The position numbers were made by a program, and so were the translations under genes. From Oscillospiraceae bacterium (GTDB lineage: Bacteria > Bacillota > Clostridia > Oscillospirales > Oscillospiraceae), in NCBI GenBank assembly GCA_020025655.1, contig JAHHRR010000001.1, positions 1-64,000 of the forward strand: a DNA stretch of 64,000 bases. Reading direction: 5' to 3'. The notes beneath the pieces were generated by a model. That model was not told the DNA's origin. It saw only the letters and a list, made by a program, of their open reading frames with translations, and did no database searches. This document shows positions 41,817 through 49,756 of the stretch, one piece after another; position 1 is the first letter of the stretch, and the number at the start of each line of letters is the position of its first letter.

Positions 41817-42944
41817 ATGACAAGAATTGATATATTTTCAGGCTTTCTGGGTGCCGGAAAGACCACTCTCATAAAGAAGCTTATTGCAGAAGGCTATAAG
41901 GGTGAAAAGCTGGTTCTTATCGAAAATGAGTTCGGTGAGATAGCTATTGACGGCGGCTTTTTGAAGGATGCAGGTGTGCAGATAACCGAGATGAATTCCG
42001 GCTGCATCTGCTGCACTCTGGTTGGTGACTTCACCAAGGCACTGAAGCAGGTTATGGATGACTATGCTCCCGATCGTATAATCATTGAGCCTTCCGGTGT
42101 CGGCAAGCTGTCTGATGTTGCAAAGGCTGTCAGCGGCGTTGAGGGCACTCATATCGGCTCCAAGGTAACTCTGGTAGACGCAGGCAAGTGCAAGATGTAT
42201 ATGAGAAACTTCGGTGAGTTCTTTAACGATCAGGTAGAGAATGCCGACATCATTGTTATGAGCCGTACAGATACCGCTTCCGAGGCAAAGATAAATGCAG
42301 CAGCAGAGCTTCTCAAGGCTCAGAATCCTCACGCAAGCCTTATTACTACTCCCTGGGATAAGCTTAACGGCGAGCAGATCGTTGCTGCTATGAATGAAAA
42401 GGGACTCGATGCCCAGATGGAAGAGCTCAAGCATGAGCATGAGCATCATCACGAGCATGAACACGATGAGCATTGCTGCTGCGGTCATGACCATGACCAC
42501 GAGCATGACGAGCACTGCCACCATGACCACGAGCATGACGAGCACTGCCACCACGACCACGAGCATGATGAGCACTGCCACCATGACCATGAGCATGACG
42601 AGCATTGCCACCACGACCATGAGCATGACGAGCATTGCTCATGCGGCCACCATCATCACCATGCTGATGAAGTGTTCACCAGCTGGGGAACCGAGACTCC
42701 CAAGAAGTACAGCGAAGCTCAGCTGAGAGAAATCCTGAGCAAGCTGGAGAATGAGGAGAAGTACGGTATCGTTCTGAGAGCAAAGGGCATCGTTGATGCT
42801 TCCGACGGAGACTGGCTGTACTTTGACTATGTTCCCGAAGAGAGCGATATACGCCGTGGAAGCGCTGCTGTTACCGGCCGTTTCTGCGTTATCGGTTCCA
42901 AGTTAAATGAAGAAGCACTGAAGGAGCTGTTTGAGGTTGAGTAA
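41817..42944 (+). CDS. CobW/COG0523 GTPase with long His-rich metal-binding insertion
   Basis: 375 residues. P-loop GFLGAGKTTL, the CxCC motif in NSGCICCTLVGDF (COG0523 metal-transfer site), EPSGVGKLSDV and SRTDTA (guanine specificity region) mark a metal-chaperone GTPase. Between residues about 205 and 283 runs a His/Asp/Glu/Cys tract with five near-identical decapeptides HDHEHDEHCH; it should hold many zinc or nickel ions. A CobW C-terminal domain follows. The downstream gene overlaps by 14 bases and encodes another CobW-like protein. Role: likely zinc insertion or storage (inference). Confidence 0.92.
   Translation: MTRIDIFSGFLGAGKTTLIKKLIAEGYKGEKLVLIENEFGEIAIDGGFLKDAGVQITEMNSGCICCTLVGDFTKALKQVMDDYAPDRIIIEPSGVGKLSDVAKAVSGVEGTHIGSKVTLVDAGKCKMYMRNFGEFFNDQVENADIIVMSRTDTASEAKINAAAELLKAQNPHASLITTPWDKLNGEQIVAAMNEKGLDAQMEELKHEHEHHHEHEHDEHCCCGHDHDHEHDEHCHHDHEHDEHCHHDHEHDEHCHHDHEHDEHCHHDHEHDEHCSCGHHHHHADEVFTSWGTETPKKYSEAQLREILSKLENEEKYGIVLRAKGIVDASDGDWLYFDYVPEESDIRRGSAAVTGRFCVIGSKLNEEALKELFEVE
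42486..42640 (+). repeat. Five 30-bp tandem repeats encoding the His-rich tract
   Basis: Near-identical 30-bp units, differing mainly in C/T third positions (CAC/CAT), each encode HDHEHDEHCH. The array is inside the CobW gene and keeps frame. Confidence 0.9.
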
Positions 42945-43893
42945 GAATAAAACCATCCCTGTTTACCTGTTTACAGGATTTCTGGAATCAGGTAAAACCA
43001 CATTTATACAGGATACAATGGGCGATAAGCGCTTCTGCCGTGGCGAGAGAACCTTACTTCTGGTCTGCGAAGAGGGCGAAGAGGAATACGAGCCCGACAA
43101 TTTTGTTGATAAGAAGTACACCTATGTAAAGGTTCTCGAGCAGGAGAGCGAACTCACCGCCGAGAGTCTTGCAGAGGCACTTAAAGAGAGCAAAGCGGAG
43201 CGTGTAGTTGTTGAATACAACGGTATGTGGATGCTGGATACTCTTTATAACGCCATGCCCGAGAACTGGGTAATATATCAGGAATTCATGTTTGCGGATG
43301 CAGGAAGCTTCCTTACTTATAACGATAATATGCGTTCCTTTGTATACGATAAACTCAAGAGCGCAGACCTCTGCGTCTTTAACCGCTTTAAGGACAGCTA
43401 CGATAAGATGGAGTTCCATAAGATCGTGCGTGGAGCTACCCGCAGCGCAGATATTGCCTATGAATTCTCCGATGACAGAATCGAATACGACGACATTAAA
43501 GACCCCCTGCCGTTTGATATCGAGGCACCCATTGTGGAAATCGGTGAGCAGGATTATGCCGAGTGGTACAGAGATATAAATGAAGACCCCGAAAAGTATG
43601 ACGGCAAAACCGTCAGATTTGTGGGACGTGCTCTTCAGAGAAAGAAAGTTCCCCACGGCAGCTTCCTTATAGGCCGTCATATTATGACCTGCTGCGTGGA
43701 TGATATAAGCTTTGCACCTTTTGAGGTTCAGTGGGAGCACGCAGAAGATGTTCCTAATGATACATGGATAAAGCTTACTGCTGAGATTCAGTACAAGTTC
43801 AGCATGGCTTACGGTGAGAAGGGCCCTGTTCTTAAATATGTGGACAGCGAAAGCTGCAATCCTCCCGAGCAGGAAGTTGCTACCTTCTATTGA
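42931..43893 (+). CDS. CobW-like GTPase fused to YcgQ-type (DUF1980) C-terminal domain
   Basis: 320 residues. N-terminal P-loop FTGFLESGKTTF, but the CxCC site of COG0523 proteins is absent. Residues about 215-315 (KYDGKTVRFVGRALQRKKV, FLIGRHIMTCCVDDISFAPF, DTWIKLTAEI) look like the C-terminal domain of the YcgQ/TIGR03943 family, which includes the conserved CC motif. YcgQ and its permease partner YcgR are linked to CobW and zinc genes in Bacilli. The start is TTG 42931 or TTG 42937; AAGGAG lies upstream. It overlaps the His-rich CobW gene. Confidence 0.78.
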   Translation: MRLSKNKTIPVYLFTGFLESGKTTFIQDTMGDKRFCRGERTLLLVCEEGEEEYEPDNFVDKKYTYVKVLEQESELTAESLAEALKESKAERVVVEYNGMWMLDTLYNAMPENWVIYQEFMFADAGSFLTYNDNMRSFVYDKLKSADLCVFNRFKDSYDKMEFHKIVRGATRSADIAYEFSDDRIEYDDIKDPLPFDIEAPIVEIGEQDYAEWYRDINEDPEKYDGKTVRFVGRALQRKKVPHGSFLIGRHIMTCCVDDISFAPFEVQWEHAEDVPNDTWIKLTAEIQYKFSMAYGEKGPVLKYVDSESCNPPEQEVATFY

Positions 43894-43906
43894 TTAAGGC
43901 TGTATT

Positions 43907-44557
43907 ATGAAGTATAAATGCCTGATTTTCGACCATGATGATACAGTAGTAAATTCTACCGCAACTGTGCATTATCCCAGCTTTCTGGAATATCTGAGTA
44001 TTTACAGACCGGGAATGAGTATAAGTCTTGAAGATTATTTCATTAAGAATTTCCATCCCGGATATATACAGATGTGCAAAGAAGATTTCCATATGACAGA
44101 TGCAGATCTGGAAGTGGAGACAGAATTCTGGAAGGATTATGTTAAAACCAGAATTCCCGCAGCCTATGCCGGAATGAGAGAAATAATGCTTGAGCAGAAA
44201 AAAGCAGGCGGACTTATATGCGTTATATCCCACTCCTTTAAGGAAAACATTATAAGGGATTATGCGGCAAATGCACTGCCTGAGCCTGATGCGGTATATG
44301 GCTGGGAGCAGCCGGTCGAAAGAAGAAAACCAAGTGTGTGGCCGGTGCAGGATATAATGGAGAGCTTTTCTCTTGATGCATCTGAGCTGCTGATGATTGA
44401 CGATCTTAAACCCGGCTTCGATATGGCAAAAGATGCAGGCATTGACTTTGTCGGTGCAGGCTGGGCCTATGATGTTCCGGAGATAGAAAACTTTATGCGG
44501 AAAAACTGTGGAGCTTATTTTAAAAATGTAAGTGAGCTGGCAGAGTTTCTGAAATGA
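43907..44557 (+). CDS. HAD family hydrolase
   Basis: 216 residues. DHDDT (D9, D11) is the phosphatase nucleophile motif, SHSF gives the motif II serine, a lysine in the KPSVWPV region is motif III, and LLMIDDLKPG the acidic motif IV. The C1 helical cap fits phosphoglycolate-phosphatase-like enzymes. The substrate cannot be told. It follows the CobW pair by 13 bases and probably shares its transcript. Confidence 0.88.
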   Translation: MKYKCLIFDHDDTVVNSTATVHYPSFLEYLSIYRPGMSISLEDYFIKNFHPGYIQMCKEDFHMTDADLEVETEFWKDYVKTRIPAAYAGMREIMLEQKKAGGLICVISHSFKENIIRDYAANALPEPDAVYGWEQPVERRKPSVWPVQDIMESFSLDASELLMIDDLKPGFDMAKDAGIDFVGAGWAYDVPEIENFMRKNCGAYFKNVSELAEFLK

Positions 44558-44562
44558 AAATT

Positions 44563-44592
44563 AACGGCGGTCTTATTATGACCGCCGTTTTT
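44563..44592 (+). terminator. Terminator of the CobW-HAD operon
   Basis: Perfect stem AACGGCGGTC / GACCGCCGTT, 7-base loop, T run. Confidence 0.88.
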
Positions 44593-44618
44593 ACATTCCT
44601 TGACCTGCCTTGGAATGT
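44593..44618. promoter_or_regulatory. Inverted repeat around a -35 box
   Basis: ACATTCC (44593-44599) and GGAATGT (44612-44618), perfect 7-bp arms, enclose the -35 box of the GT2 gene promoter. Candidate operator; regulator unknown. Confidence 0.5.
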
Positions 44619-44628
44619 AGCCTATAAT
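44600..44628 (+). promoter_or_regulatory. Promoter upstream of the GT2 gene
   Basis: TTGACC (44600-44605), 17-base spacer, TATAAT (44623-44628). It is 158 bases before the start codon, leaving a long leader with a small GCTGCC/GGCAGC hairpin; a second TATAAT-like box sits near 44702. Confidence 0.6.
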
Positions 44629-44786
44629 TAAAAAATAAAATCGCCGTGAAGTATTAAGCGGCTGCCTGGGCAGCTTTATAATATCAAGGCGGAATTTGAG
44701 ATATAATAGTACACAGATGCTCAGGCCGGAGCTCAGCATGACAGAGCAGCCGACCGATTAAATGCGCAAAGACAAGGAGCGTAACT

Positions 44787-45743
44787 ATGCCGCCTATACT
44801 TTATATAGTTATACCGTGCTATAACGAGCAGGAGGTTCTGCCTGTAACTGCCCCCATGTTTCTGGAAAAGATAAACTCTCTTTCGGAAAAGGGCAAGATA
44901 AGCTCTGAGAGCAGAATACTGTTTGTTAATGACGGCAGCAAGGATAAAACATGGGAGATTATTTCCGAGCTTTCAAAGCAGGACTGCCATTATATAGGCA
45001 TTTCCCAGAGCCGAAACCGTGGTCACCAGAATGCGGTTCTTGCAGGACTTATGGAGGCAAAAGACCGCTGCGATATAACAATATCCATAGACTGTGACGG
45101 TCAGGACGATATAAATGCTATGGATCAGATGGTAGATGAATACCTCGGCGGCTGCGAGATAGTTTACGGCGTCCGTTCCAGCCGTGAAACTGATACGTTC
45201 TTTAAACGCTTTACCGCTCAGAGCTTTTATAAATTCCTTTCAGCCATGGGTGCCGAAGTGATATATAACCATGCAGATTACAGGCTTATAAGCGCCAGAG
45301 CCTTAAAAGAACTTGCAAACTTTAAGGAGGTTAACCTTTTCCTCAGGGGAATGGTTCCGCTGGTGGGCTTTAAGAGTACATCGGTAAGCTATGCAAGAGC
45401 CGAAAGAATTGCAGGGGAGAGCCACTATCCGTTTAAAAAAATGGTGGGTCTTGCAATGGACGGCATAACGAGCCTCTCTGTGAAGCCCCTGAGACTTATT
45501 ACGAGCTTTGGGGTTATAGTTGCACTTCTGAGCTTTATAGGCGTCATATGGGCCATTGTGACGGCTCTGCGGGGCAATGCGGTTGCAGGATGGGCGAGCA
45601 TGACCTGTATAGTGTGCTTTGTGAGCGGGGTGCAGCTTATCTGCCTCGGCATAATAGGGGAGTATATAGGCAAAATCTATATGGAAACCAAAGCCAGACC
45701 CCGTTATATTATAAGCGAAAGAACATGGGAAGAAGAAAAATAA
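44787..45743 (+). CDS. Membrane glycosyltransferase family 2 (GtrB/DPM-like)
   Basis: 318 residues. Cytoplasmic GT-A domain with IVIPCYNEQEVLP, FVNDGSKDKTW and IDCDGQDD (the metal-binding Asp motif), then two transmembrane helices (about 232-252 and 263-290) near the C-terminus. This is the layout of polyprenyl-phosphate sugar transferases that load a sugar onto undecaprenyl phosphate. No flippase is adjacent; a GtrA and a second GT2 lie at 48.3-49.7 kb. Ribosome binding site AAGGAG. Confidence 0.93.
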   Translation: MPPILYIVIPCYNEQEVLPVTAPMFLEKINSLSEKGKISSESRILFVNDGSKDKTWEIISELSKQDCHYIGISQSRNRGHQNAVLAGLMEAKDRCDITISIDCDGQDDINAMDQMVDEYLGGCEIVYGVRSSRETDTFFKRFTAQSFYKFLSAMGAEVIYNHADYRLISARALKELANFKEVNLFLRGMVPLVGFKSTSVSYARAERIAGESHYPFKKMVGLAMDGITSLSVKPLRLITSFGVIVALLSFIGVIWAIVTALRGNAVAGWASMTCIVCFVSGVQLICLGIIGEYIGKIYMETKARPRYIISERTWEEEK

Positions 45744-45792
45744 AAGTCTCGGGGCGTATTGTCAGCGCCTGACAGAAAATCTATTCATAAAG

Positions 45793-45831
45793 AAACGGAG
45801 TGTATCCAATTAAGATACACTCCGTTTTTGT
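45793..45831. terminator. Bidirectional terminator after the GT2 gene
   Basis: Perfect stem AAACGGAGTGTATC / GATACACTCCGTTT, 7-base loop, T run; also downstream of the convergent ATPase gene. Confidence 0.85.
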
Positions 45832-45872
45832 AATTTTAAGTCTTACATATTTATTCCGCAAAACTATTTTTA

Positions 45873-46979
45873 TTAAAGCACCTGAGTTGCGGCAAGACGG
45901 CGGTTTTTATAGTTCACATCACCGCTGACGTTTTTTATGACCTGAAGCTCAGGAGGCATATCTGCAAGCTGTATCGGTCTGCCGTATACGAACAATATAG
46001 CTTTATCCTGACTGAAGGGATAGACATCAATTTCCATACGGCGGCCCTGATATGAAAAACGATACTTGGTTTTTACAACAGAATGCAGGCTTGTATCACC
46101 TTCCATGAGGTATGCAACGTATTCCTTCTGAGAAATAGGACGCTCAGTTACCCAGCGTGTGCCGTCCTCACCGATACGCTTTTCGGTGTAGAAGTACAGA
46201 TACTCACTGCCGTTTTTCTGCTGGCGGATGCGGCGCTCCACATTGGGAATGACAGAGCGGAGATAGGTCTGCATCATTTCAATGCTCTGACCGCCGTACT
46301 TCTTGCCAATCAATTCGCAGTCGGGCATTGCAACAAGGTATTTGCTCTTTTCAACCTCCGGCGCACTCTGACCGACAATACGGTAAATCTGAGCTATGGC
46401 ACGGCTGATTTTATCCTCAAAATCAACAGAGTTGTCAATAATATATAAACGGGGATGAGCACTCCATGCCTGTAAGGTCAGATCATCCTTTTCACGTGCA
46501 GTCTCTATGCTCTCGTATCTGGCGGCATTGCCGAAATTATATGCAAACTCAGCACCCTTTGCGCAGGTTACGAGGTGCAGAACAGCGTCATAGTTCTGCA
46601 GAAGCTCCTCTTCGGTTTTGCCGAAGCGGGCCAGAGTCTTTTTGAACTGCTCAGGGCTTATGTATGCTTTATTGTCCAGATGTGCCCTGTCAAATATAAT
46701 AAGTACCTTATCCTCAGGCACCATCTGAGCGGCAGCCATTGCCATTTCCTCATTGTGCAGCATATCAGAGGTAACAAAATACTGGAAGTCCTCCATGGAA
46801 ATACAGTTACCGAAAGGCTTAATGCCAAAGCCGGAGATAAGCTCAGTTGCGGTCTCTGGAACCGTGATTACTTTCCAGCCGTCCTCCTGCTTGAACTCCT
46901 GAAGAATACGGCTTATAAGTGTAGTCTTACCGGCAGCGGGCCCGCCGGTCAGAACGATTTTGGTAATTCTTTTTGACAT
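45873..46979 (-). CDS. P-loop ATPase fused to CYTH-like domain (TTD14-like)
   Basis: 368 residues. N-terminal AAA_28-type NTPase: P-loop LTGGPAAGKTTLI, FDRAHLDNKAYI as the acidic switch region. The C-terminal part (about 195-365) has CYTH traits: EKSKYLVAM, VERRIRQQ, YFYTEKR, KTKYRFSYQGRRMEIDVYP. CYTH domains bind triphosphates and polyphosphate through a tunnel of charged residues. Fly/human TTD14 has the same order, but bacterial homologues are uncharacterised. AGGAGG upstream; single gene. Confidence 0.82.
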   Translation of the reverse strand: MSKRITKIVLTGGPAAGKTTLISRILQEFKQEDGWKVITVPETATELISGFGIKPFGNCISMEDFQYFVTSDMLHNEEMAMAAAQMVPEDKVLIIFDRAHLDNKAYISPEQFKKTLARFGKTEEELLQNYDAVLHLVTCAKGAEFAYNFGNAARYESIETAREKDDLTLQAWSAHPRLYIIDNSVDFEDKISRAIAQIYRIVGQSAPEVEKSKYLVAMPDCELIGKKYGGQSIEMMQTYLRSVIPNVERRIRQQKNGSEYLYFYTEKRIGEDGTRWVTERPISQKEYVAYLMEGDTSLHSVVKTKYRFSYQGRRMEIDVYPFSQDKAILFVYGRPIQLADMPPELQVIKNVSGDVNYKNRRLAATQVL

Positions 46980-47257
46980 GGGATATCCCTCCTAAAAACG
47001 AATAGTATTTTAACATCAATTCCTTTTTTCTTCAATAGCGGGTGAAAATATTACAGCAGGTTTATGGAAAATAAGAAAAATCACGGAAAAATTCAAACAT
47101 TTTACAAAGATTTAAAAGTGGATAAGTTTGACACAAATGCCCCGCATCTGACAGTGAAGAAAAGCGAAAAACAGAGAGAAAAGAGGTAAAATGGTGGACT
47201 GGTGGGGGATAAACCTCAAAAATACGCCGAAAAACAGGCTAAAGTACAGGAGAAGTC
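46980..47257. other. Gene-free stretch between the ATPase and the zinc-ribbon gene
   Basis: A-rich DNA with only short frames. The minus-strand side should hold the ATPase promoter: a TAAAAT box is seen near 47010. A GT-rich patch near 47193-47212 (GGTGGACTGGTGGGGG) has no obvious meaning. Together with the promoter that follows, the gap is about 360 bases. Confidence 0.4.
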
Positions 47258-47286
47258 TTGACGAAAGCCCAAAGAAGATGTATTAT
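47258..47286 (+). promoter_or_regulatory. Promoter of the zinc-ribbon protein gene
   Basis: TTGACG (47258-47263), 17-base spacer, TATTAT (47281-47286), 52 bases before the ATG. Confidence 0.7.
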
Positions 47287-47338
47287 TTACAAGTAGTTTA
47301 ATGCTTATTTCTATTCCCAACAGAATGGAGGAACTTTT

Positions 47339-47998
47339 ATGAGCATGATCCCTCAAGTAAAATGTCGCCGCTGCGGAGCAAGCTTTTCTGCACTGCGCAG
47401 CAGTTGTCCTAATTGCGGAACTCGCCGAGTGACTCAAAGCGGACGCACTCCCGGTGCAACACCGGGAACGGTCAAAGGTACTGCCTCATATGAGCGTGCT
47501 GAGACTAATACAAAATGGCAGATGATTTTCGGCCTGATTCTGGTCGTTGCGGTTATTCTGGCGGTTATCGTTATGGTTACCACCAGTCTTAAATCCCCGG
47601 AGGGTATTCCCGGAAGCAAGGTGACACCGCCTATTGTGGATGAGATTACTCCCCCTGTTATCGAGGCACCGCCTACCACGCCTCCTCCCCCTCCTCCCAC
47701 TATTGAGAAGATTTCAATTCTCTTTGGTACAAGGCTTATGAATGAAGGTCCGGAGACATGGCCTACTCAGAAGGTTGGACAGGAGATCAAGTACACGGCT
47801 CAGGCTTACCCCGTGGGTCTCACAGGACTTGAATTTAAGTGGTCCACCAGCGATGACACTGTGTTTGAGCTTACTCCCGAAGAAAACGGTACCTACTGCA
47901 CTATCAAGTGCCTTAAGCACCAGCCCGGCGGAGCTAAGATTACAATCGAGTGCTTCGGAAAGACCACAGAGTTCAATATCTATACCTCAGAAGGCTGA
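47339..47998 (+). CDS. Zinc-ribbon membrane protein with extracellular Ig-like domain
   Basis: 219 residues. A four-cysteine zinc ribbon at the N-terminus (C9, C12, C23, C26 in CRRCGASF and SSCPNCG) lies in the cytoplasm. One transmembrane helix (about 62-82) is followed by a Thr/Pro-rich linker with six consecutive prolines, then a domain of about 100 residues resembling a bacterial Ig-like (Big_2) fold: PVGLTGLEFKWSTSDDTVFEL and GGAKITIECFGKTTEF. Ribosome binding site GGAGG. Function unknown; such proteins are common in Ruminococcaceae. Single gene with its own terminator. Confidence 0.8.
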   Translation: MSMIPQVKCRRCGASFSALRSSCPNCGTRRVTQSGRTPGATPGTVKGTASYERAETNTKWQMIFGLILVVAVILAVIVMVTTSLKSPEGIPGSKVTPPIVDEITPPVIEAPPTTPPPPPPTIEKISILFGTRLMNEGPETWPTQKVGQEIKYTAQAYPVGLTGLEFKWSTSDDTVFELTPEENGTYCTIKCLKHQPGGAKITIECFGKTTEFNIYTSEG

Positions 47999-48020
47999 TC
48001 TCAAAATTTAATCTGCTAGA

Positions 48021-48052
48021 AAAAAGCGGCAGTTCGTTCTGCCGCTTTTTTT
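48021..48052 (+). terminator. Terminator of the zinc-ribbon protein gene
   Basis: Perfect stem AAAAAGCGGCAG / CTGCCGCTTTTT, loop TTCGTT. Confidence 0.9.
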
Positions 48053-48083
48053 ACGGTAAAATTAAAAAAGTTTGAAAAAGTTC

Positions 48084-48112
48084 TTGACATTTAGGCACAA
48101 TTCGTGTAGAAT
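48084..48112 (+). promoter_or_regulatory. Promoter of tRNA-Val
   Basis: TTGACA (48084-48089), 17-base spacer, TAGAAT (48107-48112), 21 bases before the mature tRNA. Confidence 0.85.
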
Positions 48113-48133
48113 ACAATCCGTTGACAGAGAGAT

Positions 48134-48209
48134 GGACGATTGGCGCAGCTGGTAGCGCATCCGCTTGACGTGCGGGAGGTCACAAGTTCGAGTCTTGTAT
48201 CGTCCACCA
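48134..48209 (+). tRNA. tRNA-Val (GAC)
   Basis: Acceptor GGACGAT pairs with ATCGTCC; the anticodon loop TTGACGT gives anticodon GAC; T arm contains GTTCGAG; CCA is encoded at 48207-48209. Confidence 0.96.
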
Positions 48210-48210
48210 A

Positions 48211-48241
48211 AAGAACTTCACTGATGTGAAGTTCTTTTTTT
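48211..48241 (+). terminator. Terminator of tRNA-Val
   Basis: Perfect stem AAGAACTTCAC / GTGAAGTTCTT, loop TGAT, T run. Confidence 0.92.
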
Positions 48242-48299
48242 GTTAAGTACATTCAGAATACCAATCTTAATTGAGGTCGGAGACCTAGTCGCAAAAATA

Positions 48300-48335
48300 A
48301 AAGCTCATCCGTTATTCGGATGAGCTTTATTTTTT
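48300..48335 (-). terminator. Terminator of the GtrA operon (bidirectional shape)
   Basis: Perfect stem AAAGCTCATCCG / CGGATGAGCTTT, loop TTATT. A-rich upstream and T-rich downstream on the plus strand, so it works in both directions. Confidence 0.85.
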
Positions 48336-48826
48336 TATTTATTTTCGTTTTCCTCTTCCTGAGTACCTTTAAAAACAAAGAAGCGCTGGCCGATGTAATT
48401 TAATGCCACGAAGAAGCACATACCGGCAAGCATAGCCATGTTTGCCTGCATGGATACGGATGCACCGGAGAAAATGGCCCGTGCCACAGGCTTTGCAACA
48501 CCGTAGGCTATAAGATAGCACAGGGAAATGTTGATAACAAAGCGGTACATGGTCTGACGGGTGTTGGTTTTGCTCTTAAAAGTAAAGGTTTTGTTGAGAA
48601 AATAGCTGAGAATGGAGCCCAGAATGTAGTTTGCTGCACTGGACACCCAGTATGCCCATGAGCTGTCATGGTAGTTTTTGAAAGCGAGATTATAAAGTAA
48701 AAACATTACGGCGGTGCCGAAAATAGTATTTGCAACACCTACAAGAATGAATTTCCAGAAGGTTTTATCAAAGAACTTCTGGCAGAACTCCTTAAAACGC
48801 TGAGAAAAAGGTTTTTTATCGCTCAT
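48335..48826 (-). CDS. GtrA family membrane protein
   Basis: 163 residues with four transmembrane helices, the GtrA fold: FWKFILVGVANTIFGTAVMFLLY, WVSSAANYILGSILSYFLNKTFTF and FVALNYIGQRFFVFKG. GtrA proteins are thought to flip or help present undecaprenyl-phosphate-sugar. It overlaps the preceding GT2 gene by 11 bases. With the GT2 and GT39 genes upstream it makes a complete three-part glycosylation set. Confidence 0.92.
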   Translation of the reverse strand: MSDKKPFSQRFKEFCQKFFDKTFWKFILVGVANTIFGTAVMFLLYNLAFKNYHDSSWAYWVSSAANYILGSILSYFLNKTFTFKSKTNTRQTMYRFVINISLCYLIAYGVAKPVARAIFSGASVSMQANMAMLAGMCFFVALNYIGQRFFVFKGTQEEENENK

Positions 48827-49742
48827 TTTTACCTCCGACTGTCTGGGAGATGATGTAACGGGGTCTGCCCTTTATCTCCTCGTAAATTCTGGCCACATAG
48901 TAACCTATAATACCAAGGCTTATCATTATAAGGCTTGCAGAGAACAGCAGAAGCAGAATAACAGTGGTAAAGCCTCCCAGAGCCACACCGGCAATCTTCT
49001 GTACAAGAGCGATTACACCCATGACTACTGAGGTGATCAGCATAATAATGCCCAGAATGGTTATAAGATGCAGTGGAGCAGAGGAGAAGGAGCCTATATT
49101 TGTTACAGCGTATTTAATAAGCGAAGATGTAGACCACTTGCTTTCGCCGACGGTGCGTTCCTGAACCTTGTAGCTGACGGTTGTTTTCTTAAAGCCTACC
49201 CAGAAGGAGAGCGCACGGAAAAATACATTGCGCTCGGGCATCTGATTCAGCGTGTCCACTACTTTGCGGTCAAGGAGCTTGAAGTCGGAAGAGGAGGACA
49301 TATCCATGCCGGTGGCCTTGCTGATGAGCTTATAGAAGCTGCCGGCGGCAAAGCGATGCATTACACTTTCCTGACCTCTGTCCTCTTTTATGCCCTCGAT
49401 TACTTCATAGCCCTGTTCCCAGAGCCTGTACATCTCTACAATCTTCTCAGGGGGGTGCTGAAGGTCGCAGTCAAGAACAACGCAGCAGTCGCCTGATGCT
49501 CTCTCAAGGCCTGCGAACATAGCGGATTCTTTTCCGAAGTTGCGGCTGAAGTGCAAACCTACAACATGGGGGTTAGCTTCACTTGCAGCAACAATTTCGT
49601 TCCAGGTGTTGTCTTTTGAACCGTCATCCACAAACAGAAGCTCGTGGTCGATGCCTGCCCCGTCCAAAATGTCTGTAATGGTTTTAGAGGCTACGGCAAT
49701 CATTTTTTCCTCGTTATATGAGGGTAAGATTACAGAAAGCAT
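48816..49742 (-). CDS. Glycosyltransferase family 2 (GtrB-like)
   Basis: 308 residues from ATG 49742, preceded by GGAGAA; the longer frame from 49760 lacks a binding site. GT-A motifs VILPSYNEEKMI, FVDDGSKDNTW and DCDLQHPPE (metal-binding Asp), and two C-terminal transmembrane helices (about 230-252 and 260-285). Expected to charge undecaprenyl phosphate with a sugar for the GT39-type enzyme encoded just upstream. The C-terminal YIISQTVGGKNER overlaps the gtrA start. Confidence 0.94.
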   Translation of the reverse strand: MLSVILPSYNEEKMIAVASKTITDILDGAGIDHELLFVDDGSKDNTWNEIVAASEANPHVVGLHFSRNFGKESAMFAGLERASGDCCVVLDCDLQHPPEKIVEMYRLWEQGYEVIEGIKEDRGQESVMHRFAAGSFYKLISKATGMDMSSSSDFKLLDRKVVDTLNQMPERNVFFRALSFWVGFKKTTVSYKVQERTVGESKWSTSSLIKYAVTNIGSFSSAPLHLITILGIIMLITSVVMGVIALVQKIAGVALGGFTTVILLLLFSASLIMISLGIIGYYVARIYEEIKGRPRYIISQTVGGKNER

Positions 49743-49756
49743 AATCTGTTCTCCAA

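Noticed and set aside
41838..42635. A 265-codon minus-strand frame opposite the His-rich CobW gene
   Set aside because: Its hydrophobic Val/Met/Leu stretch is just the complement of the CAC/CAT/GAG repeats; it has no binding site and the plus-strand gene is clear.
42486..42640. Regular 30-bp repeats as a CRISPR array
   Set aside because: There are no spacers between units, and the repeats encode an in-frame His-rich peptide.
44515..44739. Minus-strand frame in the gap before the GT2 gene
   Set aside because: It crosses a terminator and a promoter and resembles no protein.
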